A DNA stretch of 31,867 nt from an uncultured Eubacterium sp. (GCA_910584345.1 CAJTZX010000045.1:1-31867), one strand, 5' to 3'; shown: positions 15,108 to 24,086, counted from the first letter of the stretch. The notes: a model not told the origin generated them from the letters alone. A program made the numbers and translations.

Positions 15108-16913
15108 TTACATGCTTTCCTTTTCCGGCATCTGTGTCAGAAATTCTTTTCCCCGCAGTGCCTCAAGCATTTTTTTCTCCTGAAGCATTTGTGAAAAACG
15201 CTCCTGCATACCGTTCGGATCGTGATTTTCTCTCAGTATCTGAAGGTGATGTTCTTTTAATTTTATAATTGTATCTTTTAACGCCTGACTGCGTTGCGCT
15301 CGTGTCTTTACCTCCTGAATGGTTTCATGAAAAGCAGATACAATCTGCCGCTGGTCTTCCAGATCTTCAAAATGTCCGGGAATTTGCGCCAGATTCAGAT
15401 TTCCAGATTCCAATTGTTCAAACAACGCCGCTGCCGCATGTGCACAGATCTCATCTGAAAAATCCTCTGGCGTAATATATTCACGAATGAGCGGATACAA
15501 CGCCGGCTCCTCACTCAGCCAGGTCAACAGAAGCTTCTGAGATTTCTTCATGCCATCCTCTTTCGAAATATCCTTTTTATGCGTCCCTGACTTCAAAGGC
15601 TCTGGCTTTTTTACAAGACCGGTCTGTGAACTAACCTGTGCTACGAGTCTGCGCAGATTTTCATATCCAATCTGATATTTCAAAGCAACTGCTTCAATAT
15701 AATTATTCCGCTCCAACGCTTCTTCAAATTCCAGTAATTTTCTGGCAGCTTCGTTATAAAAGGCCGTTTTGCTCTGCGGATCATTCATATTATAATTCTG
15801 CTCCAAAATTCGGATTTCAAACAGAAAGCTGTTTTCTGCCTCATCGATCCGTTGCTGGTATGCATCTGCCCCCATCGCTTTGATAAATTCATCCGGATCT
15901 TTATACGGTTTCATATTGATAACTTTTGCTGTAAGCCCGGCTTCCTTAAGAATAGGAATAGCCCGAAGCGCTGCCTTGATTCCTGCTGCATCACTGTCAA
16001 ATGTGAGATACACTTCTTTTGCATACCGTTTTAACAAGCTCGCATGTCCGCTTGTAAACGCCGTACCTAAAGATGCCACCGCATTGTCAAATCCTGCCTG
16101 ATGCAATGCGATTACGTCCATATATCCTTCACACAAAAGCATTTGCGGACGTCTGGACTGTTTGGCCAAATTCAAACCATACAGATTACGGCTTTTGTCA
16201 AAAATCTGTGTCTCGGGAGAATTTAGATACTTCGGTTCTCCTTCACCCATAACCCTGCCGCCAAATCCAATGATCTTATGATGCACATTCAGAATCGGAA
16301 ACATCGCCCTGTTCCAAAATTTATCATGCACCCCCCGCTTTTCATCTATGATAATAAGGCCGGCATCCTTTAGCAGCTGGTCTCCATAGCCTTTGGACTT
16401 TAGATACCGGTATAAATCATCACGGTATTTATCTGCATAGCCAAGGCCAAATTTCTTCATCGTGCTATCAGAAAGCTCTCGACCGCGGAAATATTCCAAT
16501 GCATGTGCCCCGCGTTCACTGCGAAGCAAAAGATAGTAATATTTTCCTGCTTCACGGTTTACTTCCAGCAGTACAGACCGATAATCGGATTCTCGTTTTT
16601 CCTGTTCGGACAGCTCTTGCTGGGGCAAAGAAATGCCTGCACGATCCGCTAACTGCTGCATGGCTTCCCGAAATGTAAAGTTCTCGTATTCCATCAGGAA
16701 ACCAAATACATCCCCTCCTGCGCCACATCCAAAACAATGATACAACTGCTTGTTTTGAGAGACATAGAAAGAACCCGTCTTTTCATTATGAAACGGGCAA
16801 AGCCCAACATAACTGCTACCTTTTTTCTGTAGTCTTACATATCCAGATATGACATCTACAATATCATTGGCGGAACGTACTTCTTCTTTTAATTCTTCTG
16901 AATAATAGTGCAT
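15108..16913 (-). CDS. dnaG: DNA primase DnaG
   Basis: A 601-residue replicative primase. The N-terminal zinc finger (CPFHNEKTGSFYVSQNKQLY then HCFGCGAGGDVFGFL) binds template; the RNA polymerase core includes FWNRAMFPI, IIGFGGRVMG and PKYLNSPET; the TOPRIM part has LLCEGYMDVIALHQAG and the metal-binding VYLTFDSDAAG plus KDPDEFI. The C-terminal 150 residues are a helicase-interaction region. AAGGAG is nine to ten bases before the ATG. It lies between dgt and rpoD, forming the macromolecular synthesis operon with a dgt variant common in Clostridia, so initiation of replication, transcription sigma supply and dNTP control share a transcript. Confidence 0.97.
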   Translation of the reverse strand: MHYYSEELKEEVRSANDIVDVISGYVRLQKKGSSYVGLCPFHNEKTGSFYVSQNKQLYHCFGCGAGGDVFGFLMEYENFTFREAMQQLADRAGISLPQQELSEQEKRESDYRSVLLEVNREAGKYYYLLLRSERGAHALEYFRGRELSDSTMKKFGLGYADKYRDDLYRYLKSKGYGDQLLKDAGLIIIDEKRGVHDKFWNRAMFPILNVHHKIIGFGGRVMGEGEPKYLNSPETQIFDKSRNLYGLNLAKQSRRPQMLLCEGYMDVIALHQAGFDNAVASLGTAFTSGHASLLKRYAKEVYLTFDSDAAGIKAALRAIPILKEAGLTAKVINMKPYKDPDEFIKAMGADAYQQRIDEAENSFLFEIRILEQNYNMNDPQSKTAFYNEAARKLLEFEEALERNNYIEAVALKYQIGYENLRRLVAQVSSQTGLVKKPEPLKSGTHKKDISKEDGMKKSQKLLLTWLSEEPALYPLIREYITPEDFSDEICAHAAAALFEQLESGNLNLAQIPGHFEDLEDQRQIVSAFHETIQEVKTRAQRSQALKDTIIKLKEHHLQILRENHDPNGMQERFSQMLQEKKMLEALRGKEFLTQMPEKESM

Positions 16914-16977
16914 CCGACTGACTCCTTTTTGATTTCAATTCCCATAAATACAACTATATTCGCAATCAAACAATCAT

Positions 16978-17982
16978 TTATACCTGCCAAGGCACCGGAA
17001 CATAATACTCGTTAAATTTTGTAATTGCATACAGATCTGTCATACCTGCAATATAATCGCAGACTGTCCGGTCAAGGCGTTCTCCCTGCCTAATCATCTC
17101 TGTAAATTGTTCCGGCATCTTTTCCGGACGCTTTAAATAATACTCAAACAAACGCTCCAGCAGCTCCTCAGCTTTTTGCTCCTCACGCTTTGCCTTTGGA
17201 TTATGATACAGATGCACAAACATATACTGACGCAAGCCTTTCATTGCATCTTCCACTTCCGGCGACATATAAATATCGTCTTTCCCCATACTGTTTGTAA
17301 CAATATTATGTATTAAAGTGTTCAAACGCATACGCACATTTGTCCCGAGAATTTCTCTGTACTGCTTTGGAATATCCTCCTCAGACAATATTTTTGCGCG
17401 TATGGCATCATCCACATCATGGTTAATATATGCGATCTTATCTGAAAGGCGCACAATTCTGCCCTCCAGCGTTGACGGCATACTGCTCATCTGATGGTTT
17501 AAAATACCATCACGCACCTCTTTCGTCAAGTTCAGCCCTTTTCCGTGTTTTTCCAGCTTTTCCACAATCCGCACACTCTGCTCATTATGCTTGAATCCTC
17601 CCTCACACAATCGGTTCAGCATAAACTCACCAGCATGGCCAAACGGCGTATGGCCAAGATCATGCCCAAGCGCAATCGCCTCTGCAAGATCTTCATTTAA
17701 GCGCAATGCTTTTGCAATCGTGCGAGCATTTTGCGATACCTCCAAAGTGTGCGACATCCGCGTCCGGTAGTGATCTCCTTTTGGCGTTAAAAAAACCTGA
17801 GTTTTATTTTTCAGTCTTCGAAACGCCCTGCTATGTAAAATCCGGTCACGATCACGCTGATATACCGGACGAATATCACAAGGTTCCTCATACCTTTGCC
17901 GTCCTGCAGACTTGTCACTGAAAGCCGCATAGGGACTTAAAATCTTATGTTCCCTCTGTTCCATTTCTTCCCGTATCGTCAT
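16978..17982 (-). CDS. dgt: dGTP triphosphohydrolase-like HD protein
   Basis: A 334-residue HD-domain phosphohydrolase of the deoxyguanosinetriphosphate triphosphohydrolase-like group, which splits dNTPs into nucleoside and triphosphate. Landmarks: SRAFRRLKNKTQVF near residue 52, HYRTRMSHTLEVSQ (His ligand), AIALGHDLGHTPFGHAGE (HD pair), and IVRLSDKIAYINHDVDD (last Asp). It is the shorter bacterial form. AGGAGG lies nine bases before the ATG. It is the first gene of the dgt-dnaG-rpoD set. The shared 132-base gap with the divergent membrane protein gene is AT-rich and must hold the promoter; TTGATA with AT-rich hexamers 15-17 bases later (around 18022-18000) is only suggestive. Confidence 0.93.
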   Translation of the reverse strand: MTIREEMEQREHKILSPYAAFSDKSAGRQRYEEPCDIRPVYQRDRDRILHSRAFRRLKNKTQVFLTPKGDHYRTRMSHTLEVSQNARTIAKALRLNEDLAEAIALGHDLGHTPFGHAGEFMLNRLCEGGFKHNEQSVRIVEKLEKHGKGLNLTKEVRDGILNHQMSSMPSTLEGRIVRLSDKIAYINHDVDDAIRAKILSEEDIPKQYREILGTNVRMRLNTLIHNIVTNSMGKDDIYMSPEVEDAMKGLRQYMFVHLYHNPKAKREEQKAEELLERLFEYYLKRPEKMPEQFTEMIRQGERLDRTVCDYIAGMTDLYAITKFNEYYVPVPWQV

Positions 17983-18114
17983 AAGGATTTTCCTCCTTAT
18001 TTTAAAAATTCTGTGTTTTTATCAAAATTCCTTTATTTTTTTCATATTTTTTGTATAATCATATCATAGGCTTTTAACAGCCGCATATTATGATAGAATT
18101 AGGGAGTTCAGACA

Positions 18115-19935
18115 ATGATAAGCGCCATCAAAAAACAATACAAACTATTATTATTCTTCATATGTTCCATCATCATCTTTATCTTCCGCATTTGGTATAT
18201 CCGCGAATCCAACGTACTTGCCATTCGAAATGATGAATACGGCTATTGGACTCATGCCGCGCTGTTTACCGGACACGACTGGTCCGATGTATTTGCAGGA
18301 CATATGAACTGGTATTCTTACGGATATAGTTTAATTTTAACACCGCTGTTTTGGATTTCACACAATCTGCACTTTATGTATAAAGCCGCGATTGTATTAA
18401 ACGGTGTATTTGCTATCCTTACCTACATTCTCTGCATTCGATGCGCCCGGATTTTGTTTCCAAAAGCAGAACACTGGCTTGTGCTTATCATTTCTTTTAT
18501 GGTATGCATGTATTCTTCTTATATTACGCAAGGCCCCATTGCGTGGAGCGAGACATTTCTGTATCTGCTTGTATGGCTGCTGCTATATTTATTTCTGCTG
18601 TTCGAACAGCATCCATCCGCCAGTTATGCGATACTGCTGAGTACATGCATGGGAGCCTGCTATATTACTCACAACCGTACGATCGGCATCGTAACAGCTT
18701 ATTTTATCATTGTCCTGTTTCTGCGCTTGACAGATACCATTGGCTGGAAACTATTTGGCGCAATGCTGCTTCCGCTGCTTATCATACTGTTTGTCAACAT
18801 AGATATCAAAGCATACTTATGTACCGTAGAAGGCTTTGGACTGAAACCGAAAAACGGCATGGGTGCACAAAAAGAGCACTTGCTTTCCCTATTGACCCTG
18901 CAAGGCTGGTGGAATCTGATCCGCTCCCTCAGCGGACAAATGTGGGGGCTTATGACATCGACCTTCGGGATACTATTCTGGGGGCTGGTTTCATGTACTT
19001 CCTCTATCATCCGGGCTTTCCGTATGAAACAGGCCGAAAAGCATACAACTTTTTATCTATTTACACTGCTTTCCTGTATCGGTACATTTCTGATCTCAGC
19101 CATCAGCCTGATCGATCCGGCATCCATTACCAATCTAGACTCGGATACGGATCTGACTTATTTTATTTACACACGTTATGATGAATGCATCATTGGTATC
19201 CTGCTCCTTATCGGCTTCTTCGAGCTGGCATTTTGCCAGACACAAAGCAAACGGCTTGCGCTTACGCTCCTGCAAATCTGTGTCTATGCACTGATTAGCG
19301 TTATATTATATTTTAACCTACAGCGAATCACAGACAGCTGGCATTACCGTTCCTTTTGCGCCGCAGGCATCGGCTTTTACCGTATGTTCTCCGAAAAGTT
19401 TTCCCTGCACTGGTGCATTCTGATTAGCGCAGCAGGCGCTTTTGTGCTGCTCATTCTGCTGTCACTATACAGACAGCGATACCGAAACGTACATGTAACA
19501 GCCGCTTGTCTCTTTCTGACCGTAATATTTATCCCAACTGGGCTGTATTCCGCAAAAATCGGCACCATCAATTCACAGCTTGGAAAAGTATCTTCAGGAA
19601 ATCTGGCTATGTTTGATCTGCTAAGCGAGGTCGTCGGCAACAGAGATGTATACTGTACTTTAGATAATACGAAAAATTATCGAATCGCTTACGAACTGCA
19701 GCTAAACCTCATCGACACACACGTATCTTCCATTACTATGGAAGATTTACCAGTTAACGAGGAAGATTATTTTATCTGCTGCAGCAACGGCGATCTGGAC
19801 CGTTTTGAAGGAAACGATTACTATATGCTGACGCAAAGCCGGTATTATGTAACGATTATCAAAGGAGATTCACTGATGCAGGAACTAGCCCCAAAGGTTG
19901 ACCATGAACTGGTAAATCTGAATATTTTGAAATAA
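18115..19935 (+). CDS. GT-C fold membrane glycosyltransferase-like protein
   Basis: A 606-residue membrane protein with about a dozen hydrophobic helices and a C-terminal soluble tail of about 110 residues. After the first helix the loop ESNVLAIRNDEYGYWTHAAL carries the Asp-Glu pair typical of GT-C enzymes (ArnT, PMT, GT39-like) that use polyprenyl-phosphate sugars on the outer face of the membrane. GACYITHNRTIGIVTAYF and YFIYTRYDECIIG are other polar islets in membrane regions. I cannot assign donor or acceptor. AGGGAG is ten bases before the ATG and a TATAAT at 18054-18059 may be the -10. It is divergent from dgt and followed by a hairpin shared with tRNA-Leu. Confidence 0.7.
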   Translation: MISAIKKQYKLLLFFICSIIIFIFRIWYIRESNVLAIRNDEYGYWTHAALFTGHDWSDVFAGHMNWYSYGYSLILTPLFWISHNLHFMYKAAIVLNGVFAILTYILCIRCARILFPKAEHWLVLIISFMVCMYSSYITQGPIAWSETFLYLLVWLLLYLFLLFEQHPSASYAILLSTCMGACYITHNRTIGIVTAYFIIVLFLRLTDTIGWKLFGAMLLPLLIILFVNIDIKAYLCTVEGFGLKPKNGMGAQKEHLLSLLTLQGWWNLIRSLSGQMWGLMTSTFGILFWGLVSCTSSIIRAFRMKQAEKHTTFYLFTLLSCIGTFLISAISLIDPASITNLDSDTDLTYFIYTRYDECIIGILLLIGFFELAFCQTQSKRLALTLLQICVYALISVILYFNLQRITDSWHYRSFCAAGIGFYRMFSEKFSLHWCILISAAGAFVLLILLSLYRQRYRNVHVTAACLFLTVIFIPTGLYSAKIGTINSQLGKVSSGNLAMFDLLSEVVGNRDVYCTLDNTKNYRIAYELQLNLIDTHVSSITMEDLPVNEEDYFICCSNGDLDRFEGNDYYMLTQSRYYVTIIKGDSLMQELAPKVDHELVNLNILK

Positions 19936-19947
19936 CAAAACACAGGC

Positions 19948-19985
19948 AAAGCAAACCCGCTTCCAACTGGAAACGGGTCTGCTTT
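19948..19985. terminator. Hairpin between the membrane protein gene and tRNA-Leu
   Basis: Seventeen-base arms (19948-19964 and 19969-19985) around AACT. Two mismatches on the plus strand become G-U pairs in the minus-strand transcript, so it best fits termination of the tRNA-Leu transcript; a short T-rich tail follows on that strand. Confidence 0.6.
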
Positions 19986-19994
19986 AATCTGTAA

Positions 19995-20078
19995 TGCAGA
20001 AGATGGGACTTGAACCCACACGATATTGCTACCACAGGCACCTGAAGCCTGCGCGTCTGCCAATTCCGCCACTTCTGC
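19995..20078 (-). tRNA. tRNA-Leu (anticodon CAG)
   Basis: 84-base class II tRNA. Acceptor GCAGAAG pairs with CTTCTGC; D-arm TGGCGGAATTGGCAGACG; anticodon stem CAGGC/GCCTG with loop TTCAGGT giving CAG; variable arm TGTGGTAGCAATATCGT; T-arm with GGTTCAAGTCC. Discriminator A, no encoded CCA. It reads CUG codons. Confidence 0.95.
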
Positions 20079-20109
20079 GTATTGCTTGCTCTTGCTGAGC
20101 ACATTAAAT

Positions 20110-20138
20110 ATCATACATGACTTTTATAAATTCGTCAA
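20110..20138 (-). promoter_or_regulatory. Promoter of tRNA-Leu(CAG)
   Basis: TTGACG (20138-20133), 17 bases, TATGAT (20115-20110) on the minus strand, about 32 bases before the tRNA. Confidence 0.75.
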
Positions 20139-20182
20139 CCCCCTTTTTTATTTTTTTTCTAAAATTTTTTACAATTTTTTTA

Positions 20183-20211
20183 TTGACATCTTTCATGTCA
20201 GATGCTATACT
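20183..20211 (+). promoter_or_regulatory. Promoter of tRNA-Leu(AAG)
   Basis: Perfect TTGACA (20183-20188), 17 bases, TATACT (20206-20211), 36 bases before the tRNA. It is back to back with the promoter of the other tRNA-Leu. Confidence 0.8.
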
Positions 20212-20247
20212 GTATAAGTCGCCAGGAATTACTGGTAACAAATAAAT

Positions 20248-20332
20248 GCGGAAGTGTCGGAACTGGCAGACGAGCAAGACTAAGGATCTTGTGAGCAATG
20301 CGCTCGTGTGGGTTCAAGTCCCATCTTCCGCA
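20248..20332 (+). tRNA. tRNA-Leu (anticodon AAG)
   Basis: 85-base class II tRNA. Acceptor GCGGAAG/CTTCCGC, D-arm GTGTCGGAACTGGCAGACG, anticodon stem CAAGA/TCTTG with loop CTAAGGA giving AAG, long variable arm, T-arm GGTTCAAGTCC, discriminator A, no encoded CCA. A34 is uncommon in bacteria outside tRNA-Arg(ACG) and would need deamination to inosine, or unmodified A34 decoding, to read CUN codons. Confidence 0.93.
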
Positions 20333-20348
20333 CTTAACCCTTGGGAAA

Positions 20349-20379
20349 CCTTGTAAATCATAAATTTGCAGGGTTTTTT
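20349..20379 (+). terminator. Terminator of tRNA-Leu(AAG)
   Basis: Arms 20349-20358 and 20364-20373 pair over ten positions including G-U pairs, followed by TTTTTT (20374-20379), 17 bases after the tRNA. Confidence 0.75.
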
Positions 20380-20473
20380 CTTTTCTGAAATTTTCTACCC
20401 ATTCCTCTTTTTACCCGTAAGACCGCTTTACCGTTTTCTGAGCGTTTGACGAGCATAAAAAAGGAGCATTTCC

Positions 20474-20720
20474 ATGAAAAAATTATCCCTTAAAAACTCA
20501 GACAACTTAACCGTGGACGAAGCGTTTGCGGACTTCAAAGGACATTGCCGGATTAAAAATCTGTCTGGTAAATCCGCCATCAAGAATGAACCATCACCAA
20601 ACTGTTTATTTGGCAGGTTTTTCCTGGGGATATTCAGAAGACAAACATGGAACTGTCCAACTATTTGATTTGAAAACCTTATCTGAACAGAACTGGACAG
20701 AGCATCAAAAATATATATAG
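20474..20720 (+). pseudogene. Tyrosine integrase N-terminal remnant fused to an unknown tail
   Basis: AAGGAG precedes an ATG at 20474 that opens MKKLSLKNSDNLTVDEAFAD then FKGHCRIKNLSGKSAIK, the usual core-binding start of a tyrosine recombinase (about 36 residues). The similarity ends abruptly. A second frame continues from 20526 to a TAG at 20720 with QTVYLAGFSWGYSEDKHGTV then QLFDLKTLSEQNWTEHQKYI, which looks like the C-terminus of another protein I do not recognise. The whole is a deletion scar, lying 140 bases from tRNA-Leu(AAG), where integrases often sit. Its end overlaps the 3' end of ribokinase by 16 bases. Confidence 0.55.
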
Positions 20721-21622
20721 TTGGATTGACTATAAATCTCTAATTCTTTTTCCACCTCTTCCGCAGTCGGCATCCCTGTTTGTGCACCGAACTTTTCTGT
20801 CGACAGGCTTGCCGCTGTGTTGGCATACATCAGTGCCTTTTTCAAATCGTCACCCGCCGCTAAGCGTACGCAAAATGCACCATTTAATGTGTCCCCTGCA
20901 CCTGTTGTATCTACCACCTGCGTTGCCGTTCTGGCCGGAATATGCAGTATTTCTCCTGATTTCAGGCATACGGAAACTCCTCTGGAGCCTTGCGTTATAA
21001 TAAGTTTTTCCGGATATTGTCTTAAAAGCTCCTCTGCAGACTGTCCCCCTCCAAACATCAATGCTGCTTCATGCTCGTTTGGCGTCAGATAATTCACCCT
21101 TTTTACAATATCCATCGGCACTTTCGCTGCAGGAGCCGGATTGAGCACAACCCGAAGCTTTTTGTCAGTACAAAAATCCACAACATAATGTACCGTATCC
21201 AATGGAATCTCATGCTGAAGTACAATCATGTCATAGTTTTCCAAATAAGATTTTATACTGTCAATATACTTCCGGTCAACCATTCCATTTGCTCCGGGAA
21301 TGACCACAATGGTATTGTCATTTTCCGCAACAGTTATGAATGCTGTTCCTGTCGATTTTTGGCCTATAATTTGAATATGCTCCGTTTTTACCCCTGCTCG
21401 TTTTAAATTTTCCAAAAGCATATTGCCGTTACTGTCATCCCCCACACAGCCGAACAGTTCCACTTCTGCACCAAGTTTCGCCATTGCAACCGCCTGATTC
21501 GCTCCTTTGCCGCCTGGTATCAAACTAATATGATCTCCTCTTAGCGTCTCACCTTTCAAAGGAATACGCTCTGCGATAACCGTCATATCCATATTAATAC
21601 TGCCCACTACTGCAATTCTCAT
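20705..21622 (-). CDS. rbsK: Ribokinase (PfkB family)
   Basis: A 305-residue carbohydrate kinase that phosphorylates ribose at O5 to feed the pentose phosphate pool and PRPP. Substrate-side motif: GSINMDMTVIAERIPLKGET and IPGGKGANQAVAMAKLGA; C-terminal PfkB signature DTTGAGDTLNGAF with the catalytic Asp. Length is standard for RbsK. No transporter or rbsD is adjacent, so it may act on ribose from nucleoside breakdown. GGGAG is located eight to nine bases before the ATG. The 5' side (21623-21809) is AT-rich and holds an interrupted palindrome at 21671-21686. Confidence 0.93.
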   Translation of the reverse strand: MRIAVVGSINMDMTVIAERIPLKGETLRGDHISLIPGGKGANQAVAMAKLGAEVELFGCVGDDSNGNMLLENLKRAGVKTEHIQIIGQKSTGTAFITVAENDNTIVVIPGANGMVDRKYIDSIKSYLENYDMIVLQHEIPLDTVHYVVDFCTDKKLRVVLNPAPAAKVPMDIVKRVNYLTPNEHEAALMFGGGQSAEELLRQYPEKLIITQGSRGVSVCLKSGEILHIPARTATQVVDTTGAGDTLNGAFCVRLAAGDDLKKALMYANTAASLSTEKFGAQTGMPTAEEVEKELEIYSQSNYIYF

Positions 21623-21670
21623 ATTTTTCGTCTCCCTTCTGTCTGTTGCCTTTCATCACTAAATAAAACA

Positions 21671-21686
21671 GGTAGCAACTACTACC
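21671..21686. promoter_or_regulatory. Interrupted palindrome upstream of ribokinase
   Basis: GGTAG, six bases, CTACC, 49 bases before the rbsK start. It may be an operator; no regulator for it is in the window. AT-rich possible -10 boxes occur further upstream on the minus strand. Confidence 0.3.
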
Positions 21687-21809
21687 AATTTTACAGTTTT
21701 TAAATTCACGAATAAGCATATACTTTTGGAAATTTTATAATATTATAACATATATTCATTTAAAATCGATTCATTCGTTAATTTTTTTCCACCTTTCCCT
21801 AAAAACGAA

Positions 21810-21860
21810 TTGACTTTTTGTACGATTTCGTACTATAATGCATAATGTACGATTTCATAC
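21810..21860 (+). promoter_or_regulatory. marR-MATE promoter with two operators
   Basis: TTGACT (21810-21815), 18 bases, TATAAT (21834-21839). The spacer contains a perfect 14-base palindrome GTACGATTTCGTAC (21820-21833); a second copy with one change, GTACGATTTCATAC, covers 21847-21860, just after the -10. A repressor dimer on either would block polymerase, which is the classic autorepression layout for MarR proteins. Confidence 0.75.
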
Positions 21861-21877
21861 ATATAGGAGGTGCTATG

Positions 21878-22318
21878 ATGGCAGAATTTATGACAACAGA
21901 ATTAAAACGTTTAAATTACCTGACAAGCGAAATCGATGCCGCCTACCACGAAGCAGCGCTCAAACTCGGCTTGTCCGACAGTACAATGATGGTTCTGTAT
22001 GCAGCCTGCAACAATGGCGGCAGCTGTCTGCTCAGCGATATCTGCAAAATATCCGGTACAAGCAGGCAGACCATTCATTCGGCAATCCAAAGGCTGGAAG
22101 CTGACGGACTGATTTATTTACAATCCGATACCGGCAGAAAGAAAAAAGTATGCCTTACCGAAAAAGGGATGGACCGCTCTCAAAATGGCGTTGCAAAACT
22201 GGCAGAACTTGAAAATGAGATTTTAAAAGCCTGGCCAGAAGCTGACCAGAAAAAATATTTGGAACTAACGCAGAAATACCTGACTGCTTTCAAAGAAAAA
22301 ATACGAGAACAATTATGA
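21878..22318 (+). CDS. MarR family transcriptional regulator
   Basis: A 146-residue winged-helix regulator. Helices 1-2 (TELKRLNYLTSEIDAAYHEA) are for dimerisation; the DNA-binding part includes SCLLSDICKISGTSRQTIHS, then AIQRLEADGLIYLQSDTGRKKKVCLTEKG (wing). AGGAGG at 21865-21870 is seven bases from the ATG at 21878 and four from the ATG at 21875, so either may start. The gene is first in a two-gene unit with a MATE transporter, 32 bases apart. Tandem palindromes in the promoter suggest autorepression relieved by a substrate of the pump. Confidence 0.88.
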   Translation: MAEFMTTELKRLNYLTSEIDAAYHEAALKLGLSDSTMMVLYAACNNGGSCLLSDICKISGTSRQTIHSAIQRLEADGLIYLQSDTGRKKKVCLTEKGMDRSQNGVAKLAELENEILKAWPEADQKKYLELTQKYLTAFKEKIREQL

Positions 22319-22350
22319 AATAACCGTTATGACAGAAGGAGCAAAGAACT

Positions 22351-23732
22351 ATGAGACTGCTGCATAAAAAAACACAGAGAACGATTCAATTATCCGATCA
22401 TTTTTCTTATCGAAAACTGATGCATTTTACACTTCCGTCGATTATTATGATGATTTTTACATCTATATACGGCGTGATCGATGGCTTTTTTGTATCCAAT
22501 TTTGTAGGCAAGACTCCCTTTGCCGCGCTTAATTTTATCATGCCGTTTTTAATGATCCTCGGCGCCATAGGTTTTATGTTCGGTACCGGCGGCAGCGCTT
22601 TGATCGCAAAGACAATGGGGGAAGGCAAAAAAGATGAAGCTAATCAAATGTTTTCGATGTTTATCTACGTCACAGCTATGTGTGGTTTTGTAATCGCTGT
22701 ATGCGGAATGCTTTTTATCCGCCCGATCGCCGCTGCTCTTGGCGCAGAAGGAACGATGCTGGAACAATGTGTGCTCTACGGCCGCATTTGCCTGCTCTCA
22801 CTGCCAGCACTTATGCTGCAGTATGAGTTCCAAAGCTTTTTTCTACTGCCGAAAAACCAAATATGGGCCTTGCCGTAACCGTCCTTGCAGGAATTACAAA
22901 TATGATTTTAGATGCGCTGTTTGTAGCCCTGCTGCACTGGGGGCTGGCAGGCGCCGCGGCAGCTACCGTATGCGGTCAGTTCGTCGGCGGCATCACTCCT
23001 GTTTTTTACTTTGCCCGCAAAAACAGCAGCCCTCTGCAGCTTACAAAAACAACCTTAGATCGGTCATCTTTATGGAAAGCCTGCACAAACGGTTCCTCCG
23101 AACTGATGACGAATATTTCCATGTCCATCGTCAGTATGCTATATAACGTACAGCTGATGAAATATGCAGGTGAAAACGGTGTCGCAGCATATGGTGTTCT
23201 TATGTATGTAAATTTTATATTTCTGGCTGCTTTTATCGGCTACTCTGTCGGTACGGCACCGATCATCAGCTACCATTATGGAGCGGGAAACCATAAAGAA
23301 TTAAGCAGTTTATTACGCAAAAGCCTCTTTATTACCCTTGTATTTTCCGTCAGTATGCTGCTGCTTGCACAAACGCTTGCAAAACCGCTTTCGATCATTT
23401 TTGTTGGTTATGATGCACAATTGTTAAGCCTGACACTGCAGGGATTTCATATTTTTTCGTTTTCCTTTCTGTTTGCAGGAGCCGCTATCTTTGGTTCAGC
23501 TTTTTTTACAGCCCTTAACAATGGTTTTATATCGGCATTGATCTCTTTTTTGCGGACGCTGGTGTTTCAAGTGTCAGCAGTACTTATCTTTCCATTGTTT
23601 TGGAAAATTGACGGCATTTGGGTATCCGTTGCGGCTGCTGAATTGATGGCTGCTGTTGTGACGATTGTGTTACTGATTGGTATGAGAGAAATATTGTTAT
23701 TGATAAAATTATCTTTGGAATGCAAATTTTAA
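22351..23732 (+). pseudogene. MATE efflux transporter, single frameshift
   Basis: A multidrug/toxic-compound extrusion transporter (12 helices, Na+ or H+ antiport) split in two frames. The first part (22351-22878, 175 residues) has LPSIIMMIFTSIYGVIDGFF and FGTGGSALIAKTMGEGKKDE; the second continues MGLAVTVLAGITNMILDALF to the C-terminus at 23732. Restoring one base near the run of six T at 22837-22842 would read QSFF, about two residues, then TAEKPNMGLAV, the normal family sequence. All other parts are intact and total length would be near 460 residues. It is therefore a recent mutation, a sequencing error, or slippage at the T run. It is co-transcribed with the MarR gene and has a good ribosome site (GAAGGAG). 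Confidence 0.8.
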
Positions 23733-24057
23733 GCGATTTCTGTAATATAGCATATAATAAAACCGAAATAAATCTGTAAGTATTGTTCCGGTCTGTTCCG
23801 ATTTGGTATAAACGTTCACATTTTATGATTACTTCAAACTTCGCACACAAAATATAACTATGCACCTTGAAAATTCATTATCCGGTATACATTCAATTGT
23901 CATACAGCACTTATAATGGAATCATCAATGGTCAGGACATTAACATGGCCTTCTGAATTTAAAGGGACAACAGCGTCCTGGTATCCATTAAATATAACAC
24001 CCTATCTGAACTGCTACCCATCATAAAAAGTCTTTTAAAAGTTTTTTCATTATTATA
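23733..24057. other. Intergenic stretch with a possible gene relic
   Basis: No intact gene. On the minus strand about 34 codons (24002-23900) are open and read GVIFNGYQDAVVPLNSEG then HVNVLTIDDSIISAV before TGA; a stop lies just upstream and no start exists. It looks like the end of a lost protein, but I cannot name it. The rest is AT-rich with no clear structure. Confidence 0.3.
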
Positions 24058-24086
24058 TTGACATATTGTCCCATTTATAGTATAGT
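24058..24086 (+). promoter_or_regulatory. Promoter of tRNA-Thr
   Basis: Perfect TTGACA (24058-24063), 17 bases, TATAGT (24081-24086), 12 bases before the tRNA. Confidence 0.8.

Noticed and set aside
18441..19181. Long alternative frame inside the GT-C membrane protein gene
   Set aside because: It lies wholly within a well-supported gene, lacks a ribosome site and has low-quality composition rich in Tyr, His and Arg.
22837..22870. Programmed ribosomal frameshift in the MATE gene
   Set aside because: The T run is not preceded by a proper slippery heptamer in the zero frame and no downstream stem is evident; programmed shifting is not known for these pumps.
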